Shown here one piece after another: positions 25,721 to 35,798 of a stretch of DNA of 64,000 nucleotides. Position numbers and translations under genes: made by a program. Within the stretch, counting starts at the first letter, position 1; the number at the start of each line of letters is the position of its first letter. Origin of the DNA: Neobacillus niacini (GTDB lineage: Bacteria > Bacillota > Bacilli > Bacillales > Cytobacillaceae); assembly GCF_000759675.1 (NCBI RefSeq), contig NZ_BAWM01000020.1, forward strand, positions 525,855 through 589,854, in the 5' to 3' direction. The notes below the pieces were generated by a model. The model was given only the letters and a program-made list of their open reading frames with translations. It ran no database searches and was not told the origin of the DNA.

Positions 25721-27205
25721 TTACTTGGATAATGCCTTCGGGGGTACAGACAACAAATGATCTAAACAGGCCTTTGTTTTTCTGCCAATAATAAGTCTAT
25801 TCCCATCTGTAAACCCTTCTTCCCGTCCGTGTAACTCTTCGATAAGCCGCTCTCTCCAATAGCGTAATCGATGAGCATATTCCATTTTGTGGGCGAGGTT
25901 GGTCAATTCTTTGGGATCCTGTTCAAGATTGAACAGCTGCTCTTCTCCCGTTTGTGAATACCAAATATATTTCTCCTTCCCATCTGTTAAATAGTGATGT
26001 GATTGTAGGCCAAATGTATGCTCCCCATGAATATAATCACGCCAAACAACCGGAGCACCTTGACAAAGCGGGACCACACTACGTCCCTCAACACTTGCGG
26101 GAATTTCAACATTAGCGGCATCTAGTAAAGTTGGCATGATGTCTCTTAGCTCAATTACTTCATCGACAATCCGATTTTTCTTAAGCTTTAACAGATTCCC
26201 AGGATCAGCTAGAATAAACGGAACCTTTGCGCTTCCTTCGTATGCCAAGGATTTACGGAATAAATGGTGATCCCCTAGCAATTCTCCGTGGTCAGAACAA
26301 AATAGAATCACTGTATTGTTTAATACTCCATGTTCCTCCATGGCCATTAAAAATCTGCCAATCTGATAGTCGATATGTGTAATTAGTGCATAATAGGCGG
26401 CTTGGGCACGCTTCAAGCGATTCTTCGGTACGATTCCTGTAGAGGTAACAGGATTGAAGCCGCTTTTATCCTCATCCTCTGTTTCCGCCCAATCTCCCAC
26501 TGGCGGATCGGGGAGCTCCAAATCCTTATACATATCAAAAAACACCTGTGGCGGATCAAACGGCGGATGAGGCCTGACAAAAGACATTTTTAAGAAAAAC
26601 GGCTTCGATGGATCACGTCTTCTTAAAAAATCAATGGACTGCGTGACCACCCAGTTGGTCGGGTGCATCGCTTCCGGCAGATGCCAAGGTCTCGCCACTG
26701 TAGATGCGTTACAATCAAGACCTAAATCAATCAGATCCGCTTGCGCCCCAGCCTGCTGCTTCAACCATGGAACATAATCATCGCCACCGTAGTTAAATGA
26801 TTCTGTCTCGAGATTACTATGTTTAAAGCGATTATAATGCAAATACCCATCGTGTAAAACAATATTATGGAAACCAACTAAATTTCTTGCAGGATAGACA
26901 TGCATTTTCCCAACGGCTTGTGTATGATACCCAGCTTTTGTCAATTCTCCTGCTAACGTGTGTTCATAATTCCATGGTACCTTATCCTGGTAGCCGACTC
27001 GCCCAGTGCCCGTCTGAGACATTCCGGTTAAAACCGCCGCTCGAGCGGGAACGCAAGAGGGCGTTGCCGTATAGGTATTTTTAAAAAGAACCCCATTTCG
27101 GGCAAGTTGGTCAAGATTGGGTGTGTCGACGACGGGATGATCTAACACGCTCAAACAATCACCGCGCATTTGATCAACCATAATTAACAATACATTCGGT
27201 TTCAT
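25721..27205 (-). CDS. Sulfatase, Cys-type, cytoplasmic
   Basis: The 494-residue S1-family sulfatase hydrolyses sulfate esters. Metal ligands come from MVDQMRGD near the start and [11 protein letters not shown] near residue 300. The catalytic motif is CVPAR, with Cys51 (counting from the chosen start) to be oxidised to formylglycine. The absence of a signal peptide places it in the cytoplasm, so its substrate is an imported oligosaccharide. I chose ATG 27205 behind GGTGGC rather than 27229. It is the last gene of the main operon, directly after the GH35 gene. The exact sulfated sugar (Gal or GalNAc, and position) is not readable from sequence. Confidence 0.9.
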   Translation of the reverse strand: MKPNVLLIMVDQMRGDCLSVLDHPVVDTPNLDQLARNGVLFKNTYTATPSCVPARAAVLTGMSQTGTGRVGYQDKVPWNYEHTLAGELTKAGYHTQAVGKMHVYPARNLVGFHNIVLHDGYLHYNRFKHSNLETESFNYGGDDYVPWLKQQAGAQADLIDLGLDCNASTVARPWHLPEAMHPTNWVVTQSIDFLRRRDPSKPFFLKMSFVRPHPPFDPPQVFFDMYKDLELPDPPVGDWAETEDEDKSGFNPVTSTGIVPKNRLKRAQAAYYALITHIDYQIGRFLMAMEEHGVLNNTVILFCSDHGELLGDHHLFRKSLAYEGSAKVPFILADPGNLLKLKKNRIVDEVIELRDIMPTLLDAANVEIPASVEGRSVVPLCQGAPVVWRDYIHGEHTFGLQSHHYLTDGKEKYIWYSQTGEEQLFNLEQDPKELTNLAHKMEYAHRLRYWRERLIEELHGREEGFTDGNRLIIGRKTKACLDHLLSVPPKALSK

Positions 27206-27276
27206 AAATTTTATGCCACCAGCTTTCATGGTTTGTCAAATCGATTCATTATGTTGATCGCTTCTTGCCTTAATAG

Positions 27277-29862
27277 TCAATTAGTGACAAACTCTTTTTT
27301 TTCTGACTTTACCAATGGAATGTAAGAATGAATAACCACATGTTCTGGATTCAGACCTTCTTCATCAAAAATGACAATTTCATTCTGTTTAGTTAGCAAG
27401 GTTGCTGGAATCTTATATTCCTCTTGTGGTCCAATGTTCCAGTACCGTCCTAAACATTGGCCATTTACCCAAAAACACCCTTTACTCATATGATCAAACC
27501 GAATCTTTACAATGGTGCCGTTTTCTTGGTCCCAGGTAAAACGACTTTTATACCAACGTGGAGAAATCGTTTGTTGATTCCGTTGATTAGCGGCCGCCCA
27601 TTCTTTTTCTTCTTGAAGCTGGGCAAATGATTTTGTTTTCCAGTTGCTAATTTGCTCCTCTTCATTAAATAAATAAAGATCAAACCGGCGAATACTAGAA
27701 AGATGCTGAGCATCTAAATCGATTATGTTCTCCCCCTGCTTTAAGGCATCGCTGATATCGGCAATCCCATAGACAGCACTGCCTCTTGACCACGCCGTTT
27801 GACTTTCCATCAACATTTTTACGGACCTTCCATTCACCTGAACTCGTGAAACTCCCTCACCAACAATAATCGCCCGGTTATAGCCGTCATTGAAGAAGGA
27901 TTTCAAAAAACCAATTCGCCCATCAATTACTGGGATGCTGGATAAATGATGAGGTTTACCACACCCTTCCACCTGCCATCCTTCCCGTAATGATACATAC
28001 TTTCCATTAAGAGCAGGCGCTTCACTCATCCCTTTTGGTTCGCCAAGCGCTTGGGAGAAATTATATCGCCCCATATTCTGGACAAGGCATGCTAATGTAT
28101 TTTTCCCTTTCTTAACAGGAACTTCAATGGCTGCAGCCCCTATCATGCTAAGCTTGCCAACATATTGACCATTACAGAAAACCATGACAGGATCCTCGAT
28201 TCTCGTAAAAACAATGGTCATATCCTTCGTTTCCTCAGCATAAAATTCACTTTCATAACCTAAATAGCCGCTAAACTGTCCGAAGCTGCTAAAATCAAGC
28301 GGTTTGTCAGCCTCTTTCACGTTTCCGCTTAAAAAACAAAGCTTTTCATCTGCCGCTTCCCAATGTAAAGGATGATTTGCCGAGCTCTTTTCCAAATGAG
28401 GAACCGCTTTTTCTAAAGATTTTCTTGAAACCACTTCAATCGAATAGCTGGTACCATCTTCAAAGGAAAGCTGAACGGTTTGCGGCTTGCTTCCATGGAA
28501 TAAATTAAACGTAACCATGCCATCTTCACTGATTTCAAAGCGATTCGGCATTGGACAATGAACTTCAGCTTTTCTATTAAGCTGTAATTTCAAAAATGAA
28601 CGCTGCCCTTCCTCATGATAAATGACCGCCTTATCGGTATCGAACCCAGTCGTTTGACCAGTGAGTGTCACAATGGAAAAGCTGTTTCCTACGTCCACAT
28701 GGCGGACAATCGGTAAAACCGCATTCGCCTCAATCGTAAACGGAACCGTTTCACCATCAAGTAAAACCTGAGATTGAACTCGTTCCTGTCTATGATTCTC
28801 GATAAATATCACTTCACCATGGGGACTGACAACCAACTGAGACTTTAGAAAACTAGGAAGCTTTAATTCCATACTCGTTTGTTCTGCATTTGTGAATACT
28901 AGTTCGAGCCACTTAGTAAATGAATGAAACCTTTTTAATACCTCATACTTTCTTGTTGGCTGTAAATATTCATCAATCGCAACATCATAATCATACGATG
29001 TCGTGGAAAAAGTCTGTTCTCCACCAGTCCTGCCACCCCAATGGTCAAAATTGGTGCCGCCAAAATACATGTAATAATTGATTGCAGAAAATCCATTACT
29101 CAACAGCTGGTAACATTCACGTTCAAGCTGCTCCGGTGTTTTTTGATTCGCTTTATTTCCGCCCCATTGCTCGAACCAGCCAATCCAAAACTCCATAACC
29201 CCTTTCGGCTGATCGGCAAACCGCTCATCTAAGATCTCAGCGGCGTGTTTGGCATGCGACCAAAAATTGCGGAACTCCACAGCACCATCAACGGCTCCGT
29301 AGCATGTAACAAATGGTACCTCAATTCCCCTTGCCATCATACCATCCCTCAGGTATTCCATATACGCTTTATCCGGTTTACCATAAGCCTGGAATTCGTT
29401 TTCTACCTGGACCATAATGACGGTACCGTTTTTTGTCAACTGGAATTCATCAATGATTGGTATGACCTGATCAAAATATTTATCTACATATTGTAAAAAG
29501 ATAGGTTCGGACGAACGATATTGAATCCCCTTTTTCGTGGAAAGCCACCAAGGAAATCCTCCAAAATCCCATTCCGCACAAATATAAGGCCCTGGCCTCG
29601 CAATCACATACAGTCCTTTATCAACACATAACTGAAAAAAATGAGCTAAATCTTTGTCGCCACAGAAATCCCATTCCCCTTCATTCATTTCATGAAAATT
29701 CCATGGAATGTACGTTTCGATTGTATTGCATCCCCCTGCTTTCGCCTTATCTAAGACTTCGCTCCACTCCGCTCTTGGAAGGCGGAAATAGTGAATGGCA
29801 GCGGATAAGATAAAGATTCTTTCATTATTAATCTTCCAGCTTTTTTGGTCATAAGTAATCAT
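27277..29862 (-). CDS. GH35 beta-galactosidase, intracellular
   Basis: The 861-residue enzyme releases terminal beta-galactose. The GH35 catalytic barrel spans about residues 1-320, with GPYICAEWDFGGFPWWL as family signature. The acid/base is Glu156 in QVENEF, and the nucleophile is Glu224 in MEFWIGWF. Beta-sandwich domains fill the C-terminal 500 residues, ending in a jelly-roll (GCFWVNGQCLGRYWN). There is no signal peptide, so it acts on imported sugar. It lies between two sulfatases on the same strand, with 48 bp to the next gene. This suggests it removes galactose after or between desulfation steps. Confidence 0.92.
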   Translation of the reverse strand: MITYDQKSWKINNERIFILSAAIHYFRLPRAEWSEVLDKAKAGGCNTIETYIPWNFHEMNEGEWDFCGDKDLAHFFQLCVDKGLYVIARPGPYICAEWDFGGFPWWLSTKKGIQYRSSEPIFLQYVDKYFDQVIPIIDEFQLTKNGTVIMVQVENEFQAYGKPDKAYMEYLRDGMMARGIEVPFVTCYGAVDGAVEFRNFWSHAKHAAEILDERFADQPKGVMEFWIGWFEQWGGNKANQKTPEQLERECYQLLSNGFSAINYYMYFGGTNFDHWGGRTGGEQTFSTTSYDYDVAIDEYLQPTRKYEVLKRFHSFTKWLELVFTNAEQTSMELKLPSFLKSQLVVSPHGEVIFIENHRQERVQSQVLLDGETVPFTIEANAVLPIVRHVDVGNSFSIVTLTGQTTGFDTDKAVIYHEEGQRSFLKLQLNRKAEVHCPMPNRFEISEDGMVTFNLFHGSKPQTVQLSFEDGTSYSIEVVSRKSLEKAVPHLEKSSANHPLHWEAADEKLCFLSGNVKEADKPLDFSSFGQFSGYLGYESEFYAEETKDMTIVFTRIEDPVMVFCNGQYVGKLSMIGAAAIEVPVKKGKNTLACLVQNMGRYNFSQALGEPKGMSEAPALNGKYVSLREGWQVEGCGKPHHLSSIPVIDGRIGFLKSFFNDGYNRAIIVGEGVSRVQVNGRSVKMLMESQTAWSRGSAVYGIADISDALKQGENIIDLDAQHLSSIRRFDLYLFNEEEQISNWKTKSFAQLQEEKEWAAANQRNQQTISPRWYKSRFTWDQENGTIVKIRFDHMSKGCFWVNGQCLGRYWNIGPQEEYKIPATLLTKQNEIVIFDEEGLNPEHVVIHSYIPLVKSEKKEFVTN

Positions 29863-29887
29863 CGGATCGCCTCCAATATTTTTAGCC

Positions 29888-29912
29888 GATAGGAAAGTAT
29901 AACTTTCCTATC
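29888..29912. promoter_or_regulatory. Intercistronic hairpin between sulfatase 2 and GH35
   Basis: Arms GATAGGAAAG and CTTTCCTATC with a 5-nt loop lack a good T run on either side. It sits 26 bp before the GH35 start in a 110-bp gap and may stabilise or attenuate the operon mRNA. Confidence 0.5.
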
Positions 29913-29973
29913 AGGCATAAGTGCAACTACGCCTCATGAACCGCCTAACGGCTCGCCAATCGGTGAGTTTTCT

Positions 29974-31485
29974 TTATGCCCCAGTGATTCTGGGCATCGG
30001 CATCGGTTCTTTTTTAAGCTCTGCCCAAATGTACTGAAATAAGAGCTGCTCTCGTAGTTCCCGATACTCAGGGATATTCCATAAATTTCGAATTTCTTGG
30101 GGATCCTCTTGTAAATCAAATAATTCACCGTGGGTTTCGTTAAAATACAAGGTGATTTTATATCGTTCACCGATAAATGTTTTTTGATGAACCTTTGTTG
30201 GTTGATTGCGATATTCACATATCACGTGATCCCTTACTTTTTCATTTTGACCTAACCATACTTCTTTTTGATCCATTCCTGTCATTTTTCTTGGGATTGG
30301 AATTTCTGAAAAACTTAAAAAGGTAGGAGCTAAGTCCACAAGCGATTGCATCGAGTGACAAATTTGACCAGTAGGTACTTTACCCGGGTAACGAACGATA
30401 AACGGAAGCTTTAACAAATCTTCATAATGAAAACCGCCCTTATCATGGAGTCCGTGCTGTCCGAAAAAATGTCCGTGATCTGTTGTAAACACGACAATCG
30501 TGTTCTCAGCCAACCCTAGTTCATCTAATTTATCGAGAATTTTGCCAATGTACTTATCCATCATACTAATCATCCCATAGTAAACAGCCATGTTATATCT
30601 AGCTTCCTTTTCAGAAATGTTTACATGTGAAGAAAATCCAATATTTCCGATTCCCTCTTCCACATAGCCGGAAAAATCCGGATTCTTTTCTTGGGTCATC
30701 TGAAAATGGGGCGGATTATGATCATGCTCTCCCGGCACAACCTTGGGAACAGTCAATTTTTCAGGATCGTACATTGTGTCCCACGGCTCAGGAACAAGAT
30801 AAGGAGGATGAGGATCGAAAAAACTTGCCCATAAGAAAAAATTCTCATTACGATCTGTATAGTTTTCAAGTGCCGCATTCGAACGCTCGGCAATCCAAGC
30901 ATTGTAATGATAGTCTTCGGGTATCGCCCATTGATACTGAATCGAACGATCCATCGTCCCTGTCGGCGGCAAATAGTAGTCTCTCCAATTTTCACAGCCC
31001 TTTTCTTCCATCCATAAAGCATAATGCTGCCCGACATGTGCTTCATTCGTATGGTTCCTCGCTAATTCCACATGATCAAAGCCATAAAATGGCCCATTAA
31101 AATTTCTCCAAAACTCTAAATCTTGCAATATAGGATAGGATTCCAACGAAGAATATTCGTCAGTAGATTTTAATGGCTGGAAATGAGCCTTTCCGATTAA
31201 AGCAGTCTGATAGCCTCCATCCTTTAATTCATCACCGATGGTTCGGACTTCTTCATCTAGCTTCGTACCTAATGACCATGCTCCATGCTGACTAGGATAC
31301 ATTCCCGTAATGATGGATGATCTACTGGGTGTACAGGTAGGGTTTGGACAGTACGCCCGGGAAAATGTGGTCCCTTCTTGGACTAAACGGTCCAAATTAG
31401 GAGTTGAAATCTCATCATTCCAGGCACCAATTGTATTCCAATGCTGCTGGTCACTTGTAATCAGCAATATATTAGGTCTATTCAC
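29974..31485 (-). CDS. Sulfatase 2, Cys-type, cytoplasmic
   Basis: The 503-residue S1-family sulfatase has metal motif ITSDQQHWNTIG at the N-terminus, catalytic CTPSR with Cys51, and FTTDHGHFFGQHGLHDKGG near residue 335. It lacks a signal peptide. It differs clearly from the other sulfatase in the operon, so the two likely act on different sulfate positions or sugars. It needs the anaerobic-type maturase encoded 5 kb downstream. Upstream, 55 bp away, is the membrane accessory protein of the ABC system. Substrate identity is unknown. Confidence 0.9.
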   Translation of the reverse strand: MNRPNILLITSDQQHWNTIGAWNDEISTPNLDRLVQEGTTFSRAYCPNPTCTPSRSSIITGMYPSQHGAWSLGTKLDEEVRTIGDELKDGGYQTALIGKAHFQPLKSTDEYSSLESYPILQDLEFWRNFNGPFYGFDHVELARNHTNEAHVGQHYALWMEEKGCENWRDYYLPPTGTMDRSIQYQWAIPEDYHYNAWIAERSNAALENYTDRNENFFLWASFFDPHPPYLVPEPWDTMYDPEKLTVPKVVPGEHDHNPPHFQMTQEKNPDFSGYVEEGIGNIGFSSHVNISEKEARYNMAVYYGMISMMDKYIGKILDKLDELGLAENTIVVFTTDHGHFFGQHGLHDKGGFHYEDLLKLPFIVRYPGKVPTGQICHSMQSLVDLAPTFLSFSEIPIPRKMTGMDQKEVWLGQNEKVRDHVICEYRNQPTKVHQKTFIGERYKITLYFNETHGELFDLQEDPQEIRNLWNIPEYRELREQLLFQYIWAELKKEPMPMPRITGA

Positions 31486-31540
31486 TGAACTGCCTCCCTT
31501 GCTATTTTTTACGAATCCTTCTTACATACCTACTCACAAA

Positions 31541-32128
31541 TTATGGGTTCTGATTTGCAATCCATTGAACAAATTTAATGGCGGTTTCTTCCTTTTCAGT
31601 GTTGGATAAAATGACCATCATCTTATTTTCCGTATCGTATCCGGCATTGCGGAGTATTTCATTTCCGGTTATATCCAGTCCATATTTATTAGAAGTATTG
31701 TCATTGTTCGATTTCTTAATTGAATCCAATTCTATGAAAGCCCTTTGTTGGGACATTAATAAAAAGTCACTTTTATCAATAAGAATAATATCTATGTTTT
31801 TTGCTGTAATCTGAGCAAGAAGCTTTTGATATAAATCAACATTCGTTGACGAGGTGATTTGTCCACTTATTTGCCAAAAATTAAGTTTAATTTCCGATTT
31901 CGAATCTGCCTTTAGAATTTTTGAAGATGCTTCCTTTTGAAGAGCTTGCTGTTCCTTTTGTCCAATTGTATTTCCAATAACGGTAACATTTAATGCGGAT
32001 GATTTTTGATCTTTATCAAAAAAGATGAGGGGAATTAATGCCGCAAAAACTAGAATTCCTATTAAGATATGAGGCTTATAATGGTACCAAATGTTGTCTA
32101 ACGCTTTCATTAGTTGGACTTTTGTCAT
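31541..32128 (-). CDS. Membrane-anchored accessory protein of the ABC operon
   Basis: About 195 residues with one membrane helix near residues 20-42 (ILIGILVFAALIPLIFF) and an extracytoplasmic domain of mixed alpha/beta character. I recognise the type from position, since similar single-pass proteins often sit beside YesL and LplB/LplC permeases in Bacillus and Paenibacillus, but I know no function. The outside domain contains TNVDLYQKLLAQ and DIILIDKSDFLLMSQQ. The latter resembles a binding-protein strand-loop pattern. The frame opens with GTG-ATG at 32137-32134. ATG 32128 fits the AAGG site best. Confidence 0.65.
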   Translation of the reverse strand: MTKVQLMKALDNIWYHYKPHILIGILVFAALIPLIFFDKDQKSSALNVTVIGNTIGQKEQQALQKEASSKILKADSKSEIKLNFWQISGQITSSTNVDLYQKLLAQITAKNIDIILIDKSDFLLMSQQRAFIELDSIKKSNNDNTSNKYGLDITGNEILRNAGYDTENKMMVILSNTEKEETAIKFVQWIANQNP

Positions 32129-32229
32129 TTCCATCACCTTAGTTTCACCTTGATAGCAGATTGAATCTGTATGTATATTTTTATGAAAACAATCCCCCGA
32201 AACTTTTCAGGGGACCATTTGCACCTTGA

Positions 32230-33819
32230 TTATTTTGCTTTAACCCATTCACCTTTAATTTTGTTTTCTTTTATCAGTTTGTTAACATCCGCAATGACAT
32301 CTTTTCCGCCTTTAGCTAAATACTCGTCAACATACTTATCCCATTCGGAAATAGGTCTTTGTCCAACAACCATCTTTGTTAACTCATTGGTTGCAAATTC
32401 AGTTAATGCAGCGTTCTTTTCATTATAAGCATCAGAATGGATACGACCTACAGGACTGATATAAAAATCAGTATTACTTAACATTTCACCCATAAGTGTA
32501 TTGAATTCCTTTGCTTCTGGTGCCTTGGATTGTTTAACATAGTCCTGCATGGATTGATCATCCATGTCCCATCCGCCTTGTTTCTGGTTGAAAAGAGCAA
32601 TTGGAGCAACTTGGCTAAATTCCTCTGTTAACTGCGGGGCACCATCGACAATGTTATAACCTTTACCAGATCCACCCATGATCCAATCAAAATACTCGTT
32701 ATCAGCTGTTTGTTCTTCTGCTGGTACATACTTAGCCATATAATTCATCATTTCTAATATTTTCTCGACCTTTTTCGGATCGTTCTTCAGTTCGGCGCTT
32801 AGCATCCAAATCCGATAATACCCGCTTCCTCCTGCAAAACCTTGGGAATTATCAGGAGCCGTAAAAGGAGGAATCCCTGCAATTTTAGCATCTGGAACAG
32901 ATTTTCTTAAAGTAGCTAAATCCAGACTTTGTGGTTGTGAACCTTTGTCATTTCCAGGTTGTTCATACCAAATTCCGACTTTCCCTGCATTAAATTCTTT
33001 AAATACATCATTATAAGGTTTAATCGCCCAGTCTTTATCAATGGCTCCTGCTTTAAACATTTCATTCAAATAGGTAACCTTTTCTTTACTTCCATCGGAA
33101 ATTTGTCCTGGAATTAATTGACCATCTTTATTTTCATGATACCAAGAGTTGCCCCAGTAAACGCCAAAGCTTGGGTCATATACCAACCCTTTCGCAAGTC
33201 CCAGCCCTACTGTATCATTCTTGCCATTACCATCAGGATCCTTCGTTGCGAAAGCAATCGCTACTTCTGTTAATTCTTCAAAGTTCGTCGGCATCTCTAG
33301 CCCTAGCTTATCAAGCCAGTCTTGTCTAATAACCGGCTTTTTGCCCCCTTTAGATGGGAAATAAAGAGGGATTCCGTATTTTTTCCCATCCACGGATACC
33401 ACGTCCCAGACAGATTGTGGAATATCTTTAAAGGTTTCATACTTATCTACATAATCATTTAATGGTAAAAAGGCACCTTGATTCGACCACTTCACAAAGT
33501 TTGCATCTGCCGCTTCTGTCCCGACAACATCAGGGATATCGCCTGAAGCCATTTTTACGGTTAGCTTATCTGTATACAAATCAAATGGAATGTATTGTGG
33601 CTGAAAATCCACGTTGAACTTTTCATTTACTTTTTTCACTGCTTCGTTTCCAGGCTCCGGTACAGGTGTCTCCCACGTCCCATCAAACCAACTGATTGAA
33701 ATTTTACTATCTTTTCCATCTTTTGTACTAGTTGAAGATTTTTCACCGCCTGGTGAACAGGCAGCAAGTGCACCTGCTAACAGAACAGTAGATAAAGTAA
33801 TGGACATGAAACGTTTCAT
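32230..33819 (-). CDS. Sugar ABC transporter substrate-binding lipoprotein
   Basis: The 529-residue lipoprotein has a signal peptide ending in lipobox LAAC (Cys near residue 21) and a Ser/Thr/Lys-rich linker. A large family-1 solute-binding fold of the LplA/YtcQ type follows (FDGTWETPVPEPGN near the N-terminus, WYEQPGNDKG midway). It should deliver an oligosaccharide to the two permeases encoded upstream. The start ATG at 33819 follows AAGGGGG. No ATPase is encoded here. LplB/LplC-type systems usually borrow MsmX-type ATPase from elsewhere. Confidence 0.9.
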   Translation of the reverse strand: MKRFMSITLSTVLLAGALAACSPGGEKSSTSTKDGKDSKISISWFDGTWETPVPEPGNEAVKKVNEKFNVDFQPQYIPFDLYTDKLTVKMASGDIPDVVGTEAADANFVKWSNQGAFLPLNDYVDKYETFKDIPQSVWDVVSVDGKKYGIPLYFPSKGGKKPVIRQDWLDKLGLEMPTNFEELTEVAIAFATKDPDGNGKNDTVGLGLAKGLVYDPSFGVYWGNSWYHENKDGQLIPGQISDGSKEKVTYLNEMFKAGAIDKDWAIKPYNDVFKEFNAGKVGIWYEQPGNDKGSQPQSLDLATLRKSVPDAKIAGIPPFTAPDNSQGFAGGSGYYRIWMLSAELKNDPKKVEKILEMMNYMAKYVPAEEQTADNEYFDWIMGGSGKGYNIVDGAPQLTEEFSQVAPIALFNQKQGGWDMDDQSMQDYVKQSKAPEAKEFNTLMGEMLSNTDFYISPVGRIHSDAYNEKNAALTEFATNELTKMVVGQRPISEWDKYVDEYLAKGGKDVIADVNKLIKENKIKGEWVKAK

Positions 33820-33876
33820 CTAAGTATTTCCCCCTTGTACTATTATTCTTTTAAAAACTTTCAAACAGAATGAATG

Positions 33877-34755
33877 CTATTCTTTTACCGAACCAAGCAT
33901 CACTCCTTTCGCGAAATGCTTTTGAAGAAATGGATAGACTATCAAGATCGGAATCGTTGCAATGAGAATGGCAGCCATACCAACTGTCTCTGCCGGCGGA
34001 GGATTATCCATACCCGCTTGCATACCAGCGTCAAGTAAATTTCCTTGGTTTAAAATGACAATCTGCCTGAGTACGACTTGAACTGTCCATTTAGCCGGAT
34101 CACTCAAATAAAGAAGTGCGGTAAAATAGGAGTTCCAAATTCCAACAGCATAGAACAAGCCAAAGGCGGCTAATGCAGGCTTCGATAATGGGAGAATGAT
34201 CTTTGAGAAAATCTGCAAATCATTGGCTCCATCGATAATAGCAGCTTCCGTTAAATCCATCGGCAAGCCCATGAAAAATTGCCTCATGACAATTAAATTA
34301 AATGAGCTTATCGCGCCTGGAATAATTAAGGCCCATAATGAGTCCATTAAACCTGTTGCCTGAACAATCATATAGGTTGGAATCATTCCCGCACCAAATA
34401 CAAAAGTAAATAATACGAGAAATACATAGAATTTCTGGCCAAGAATATTTCTAGAGAGTGCATAGGCCATCATAGCCGTCAGCATTAAACTAACTAATGT
34501 TCCAACTACCGTAACATAAATGGTCACTCCAAGAGAACGGATGAATTCTTTAGAACCTAAAATATATTCATATGCATCTAGCACCCATGTCTTTGGAAAT
34601 AGCAGCAAATCCGTTTTTACAAATTCTTCATATGTTGCAAAGGAAACAACAAACATATAATAAAACGGAAACAGCATGGTCAGTGCGATAAGAGCAAGAA
34701 GAATGACATTGGTCATATCAACTATTTTCTCTGATGGTTTTCTACTATTTAGCAC
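33877..34755 (-). CDS. Carbohydrate ABC permease, LplC/YtcP type
   Basis: The 292-residue inner-membrane permease has six segments. The EAA loop that contacts the ATPase is at about residue 185 (EAAIIDGANDLQIFSKIILPLSKP). The C-terminus FLQKHFAKGVMLGSVKE is the typical YtcP ending. The start is GTG at 34755 behind GAGGGAG. It is 18 bp downstream of its partner permease and 58 bp upstream of the binding protein, so the three form one importer. It pairs with an ATPase not found in the window. Confidence 0.92.
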   Translation of the reverse strand: MLNSRKPSEKIVDMTNVILLALIALTMLFPFYYMFVVSFATYEEFVKTDLLLFPKTWVLDAYEYILGSKEFIRSLGVTIYVTVVGTLVSLMLTAMMAYALSRNILGQKFYVFLVLFTFVFGAGMIPTYMIVQATGLMDSLWALIIPGAISSFNLIVMRQFFMGLPMDLTEAAIIDGANDLQIFSKIILPLSKPALAAFGLFYAVGIWNSYFTALLYLSDPAKWTVQVVLRQIVILNQGNLLDAGMQAGMDNPPPAETVGMAAILIATIPILIVYPFLQKHFAKGVMLGSVKE

Positions 34756-34772
34756 GAATACTCCCTCATTTC

Positions 34773-35756
34773 TTAGTAGACTCCTTGATCGCCGAATCGT
34801 TTTGCTAATCGGTTCGCACCGACAATTAAGATTAATCCAATCACAGATTTAAACAATCCTACTGCTGTTGCAAAACTGAAGTCAGAATTTTGAATCCCCT
34901 TTAAATAGACGAAGGTATCAAGCACGTTTCCAACTTCCATTGTGAAAGGAGTTAACATTAAGTAAATTTGTTCGAAACCTACATCTAGTACACTACCTAA
35001 TCGTAGAATTAATAGAATTATGATGGTGCTTTTTAGCGCAGGCAGTGTAATATGCCATATCTGCTGCCAGCGGTTGGCTCCATCAACAGCAGCAGCTTCG
35101 TAAAGACTTGGACTAATTCCAGATAATGCAGCAAGGAAGATGATGGTCCCCCATCCAGACTCCTTCCAGATGACCTCAAGAATTACCAATGGCATAAACC
35201 AGCTGGGATCCTGTAAAAAGGCGATCGGTTCCATACCGAAAGCGCTGCCAATGATTTTATTAACAATTCCGTCTGATTTTAATAAAATCGTTACAATACC
35301 GATCACAACGACCCACGATAAAAAGTGAGGAAGATAAACGATCGATTGGATGACTCGTTTATATATACTGGATCTCACTTCATTTAGCATAATTGCTAGA
35401 ATAATAGAAATGGGAAAGGCAAAGATGATTTGAAGAAAAGATAGGGATAACGTATTCCACAGTACCCGAATCACTTCTTGATCTTCAAAAATCGTTCTAA
35501 AATGCTTTAGTCCGACCCACTCACTATTGAAGAAACCTTGAAAAGCGCTAAAATCTTGAAAAGCAATAATGTTCCCAGCCATAGGGATATACCGATAGAT
35601 AATAAAATAGAGAAGACCCGGCAATAACAATAGATATAAATAACGTTCTTTCCACATTCTTTTCAGGATACTTTTCTTTGGTTGGATGGTTACATTTGTG
35701 TTTAAATCCCCTATTAATTCTGGTGTTCTTTGTAAATCTTCCATTCTCTCCTTCAC
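34773..35756 (-). CDS. Carbohydrate ABC permease, LplB/YteP type
   Basis: The 327-residue permease has six membrane segments after an N-terminal cytoplasmic stretch of about 40 residues. Its EAA loop is near residue 220 (EAAAVDGANRWQQIWHITLPALKS). FQDFSAFQGFFNSEWVGLKH is typical of the LplB group, which imports complex oligosaccharides such as galactan, pectin or host-glycan fragments. The open frame starts at GTG 35756 with GAAAGGAA. The ATG 12 bp inside, with its own GAAGGAG, is an alternative start. Confidence 0.9.
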   Translation of the reverse strand: MKERMEDLQRTPELIGDLNTNVTIQPKKSILKRMWKERYLYLLLLPGLLYFIIYRYIPMAGNIIAFQDFSAFQGFFNSEWVGLKHFRTIFEDQEVIRVLWNTLSLSFLQIIFAFPISIILAIMLNEVRSSIYKRVIQSIVYLPHFLSWVVVIGIVTILLKSDGIVNKIIGSAFGMEPIAFLQDPSWFMPLVILEVIWKESGWGTIIFLAALSGISPSLYEAAAVDGANRWQQIWHITLPALKSTIIILLILRLGSVLDVGFEQIYLMLTPFTMEVGNVLDTFVYLKGIQNSDFSFATAVGLFKSVIGLILIVGANRLAKRFGDQGVY

Positions 35757-35798
35757 TTCCTTTCAAATATTTTTGGCTCAAGTATTTGACCATAAATT

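Noticed and set aside
30627-31100. 157-codon frame on the plus strand
   Set aside because: It is antisense to sulfatase 2, whose catalytic motifs are intact. The composition is non-protein-like, with many His, Ser and Pro.
25721-31485. Secreted sulfatases
   Set aside because: Both proteins begin directly with the metal-binding strand ([18 protein letters not shown]) and have no signal peptide, so they are taken as cytoplasmic.
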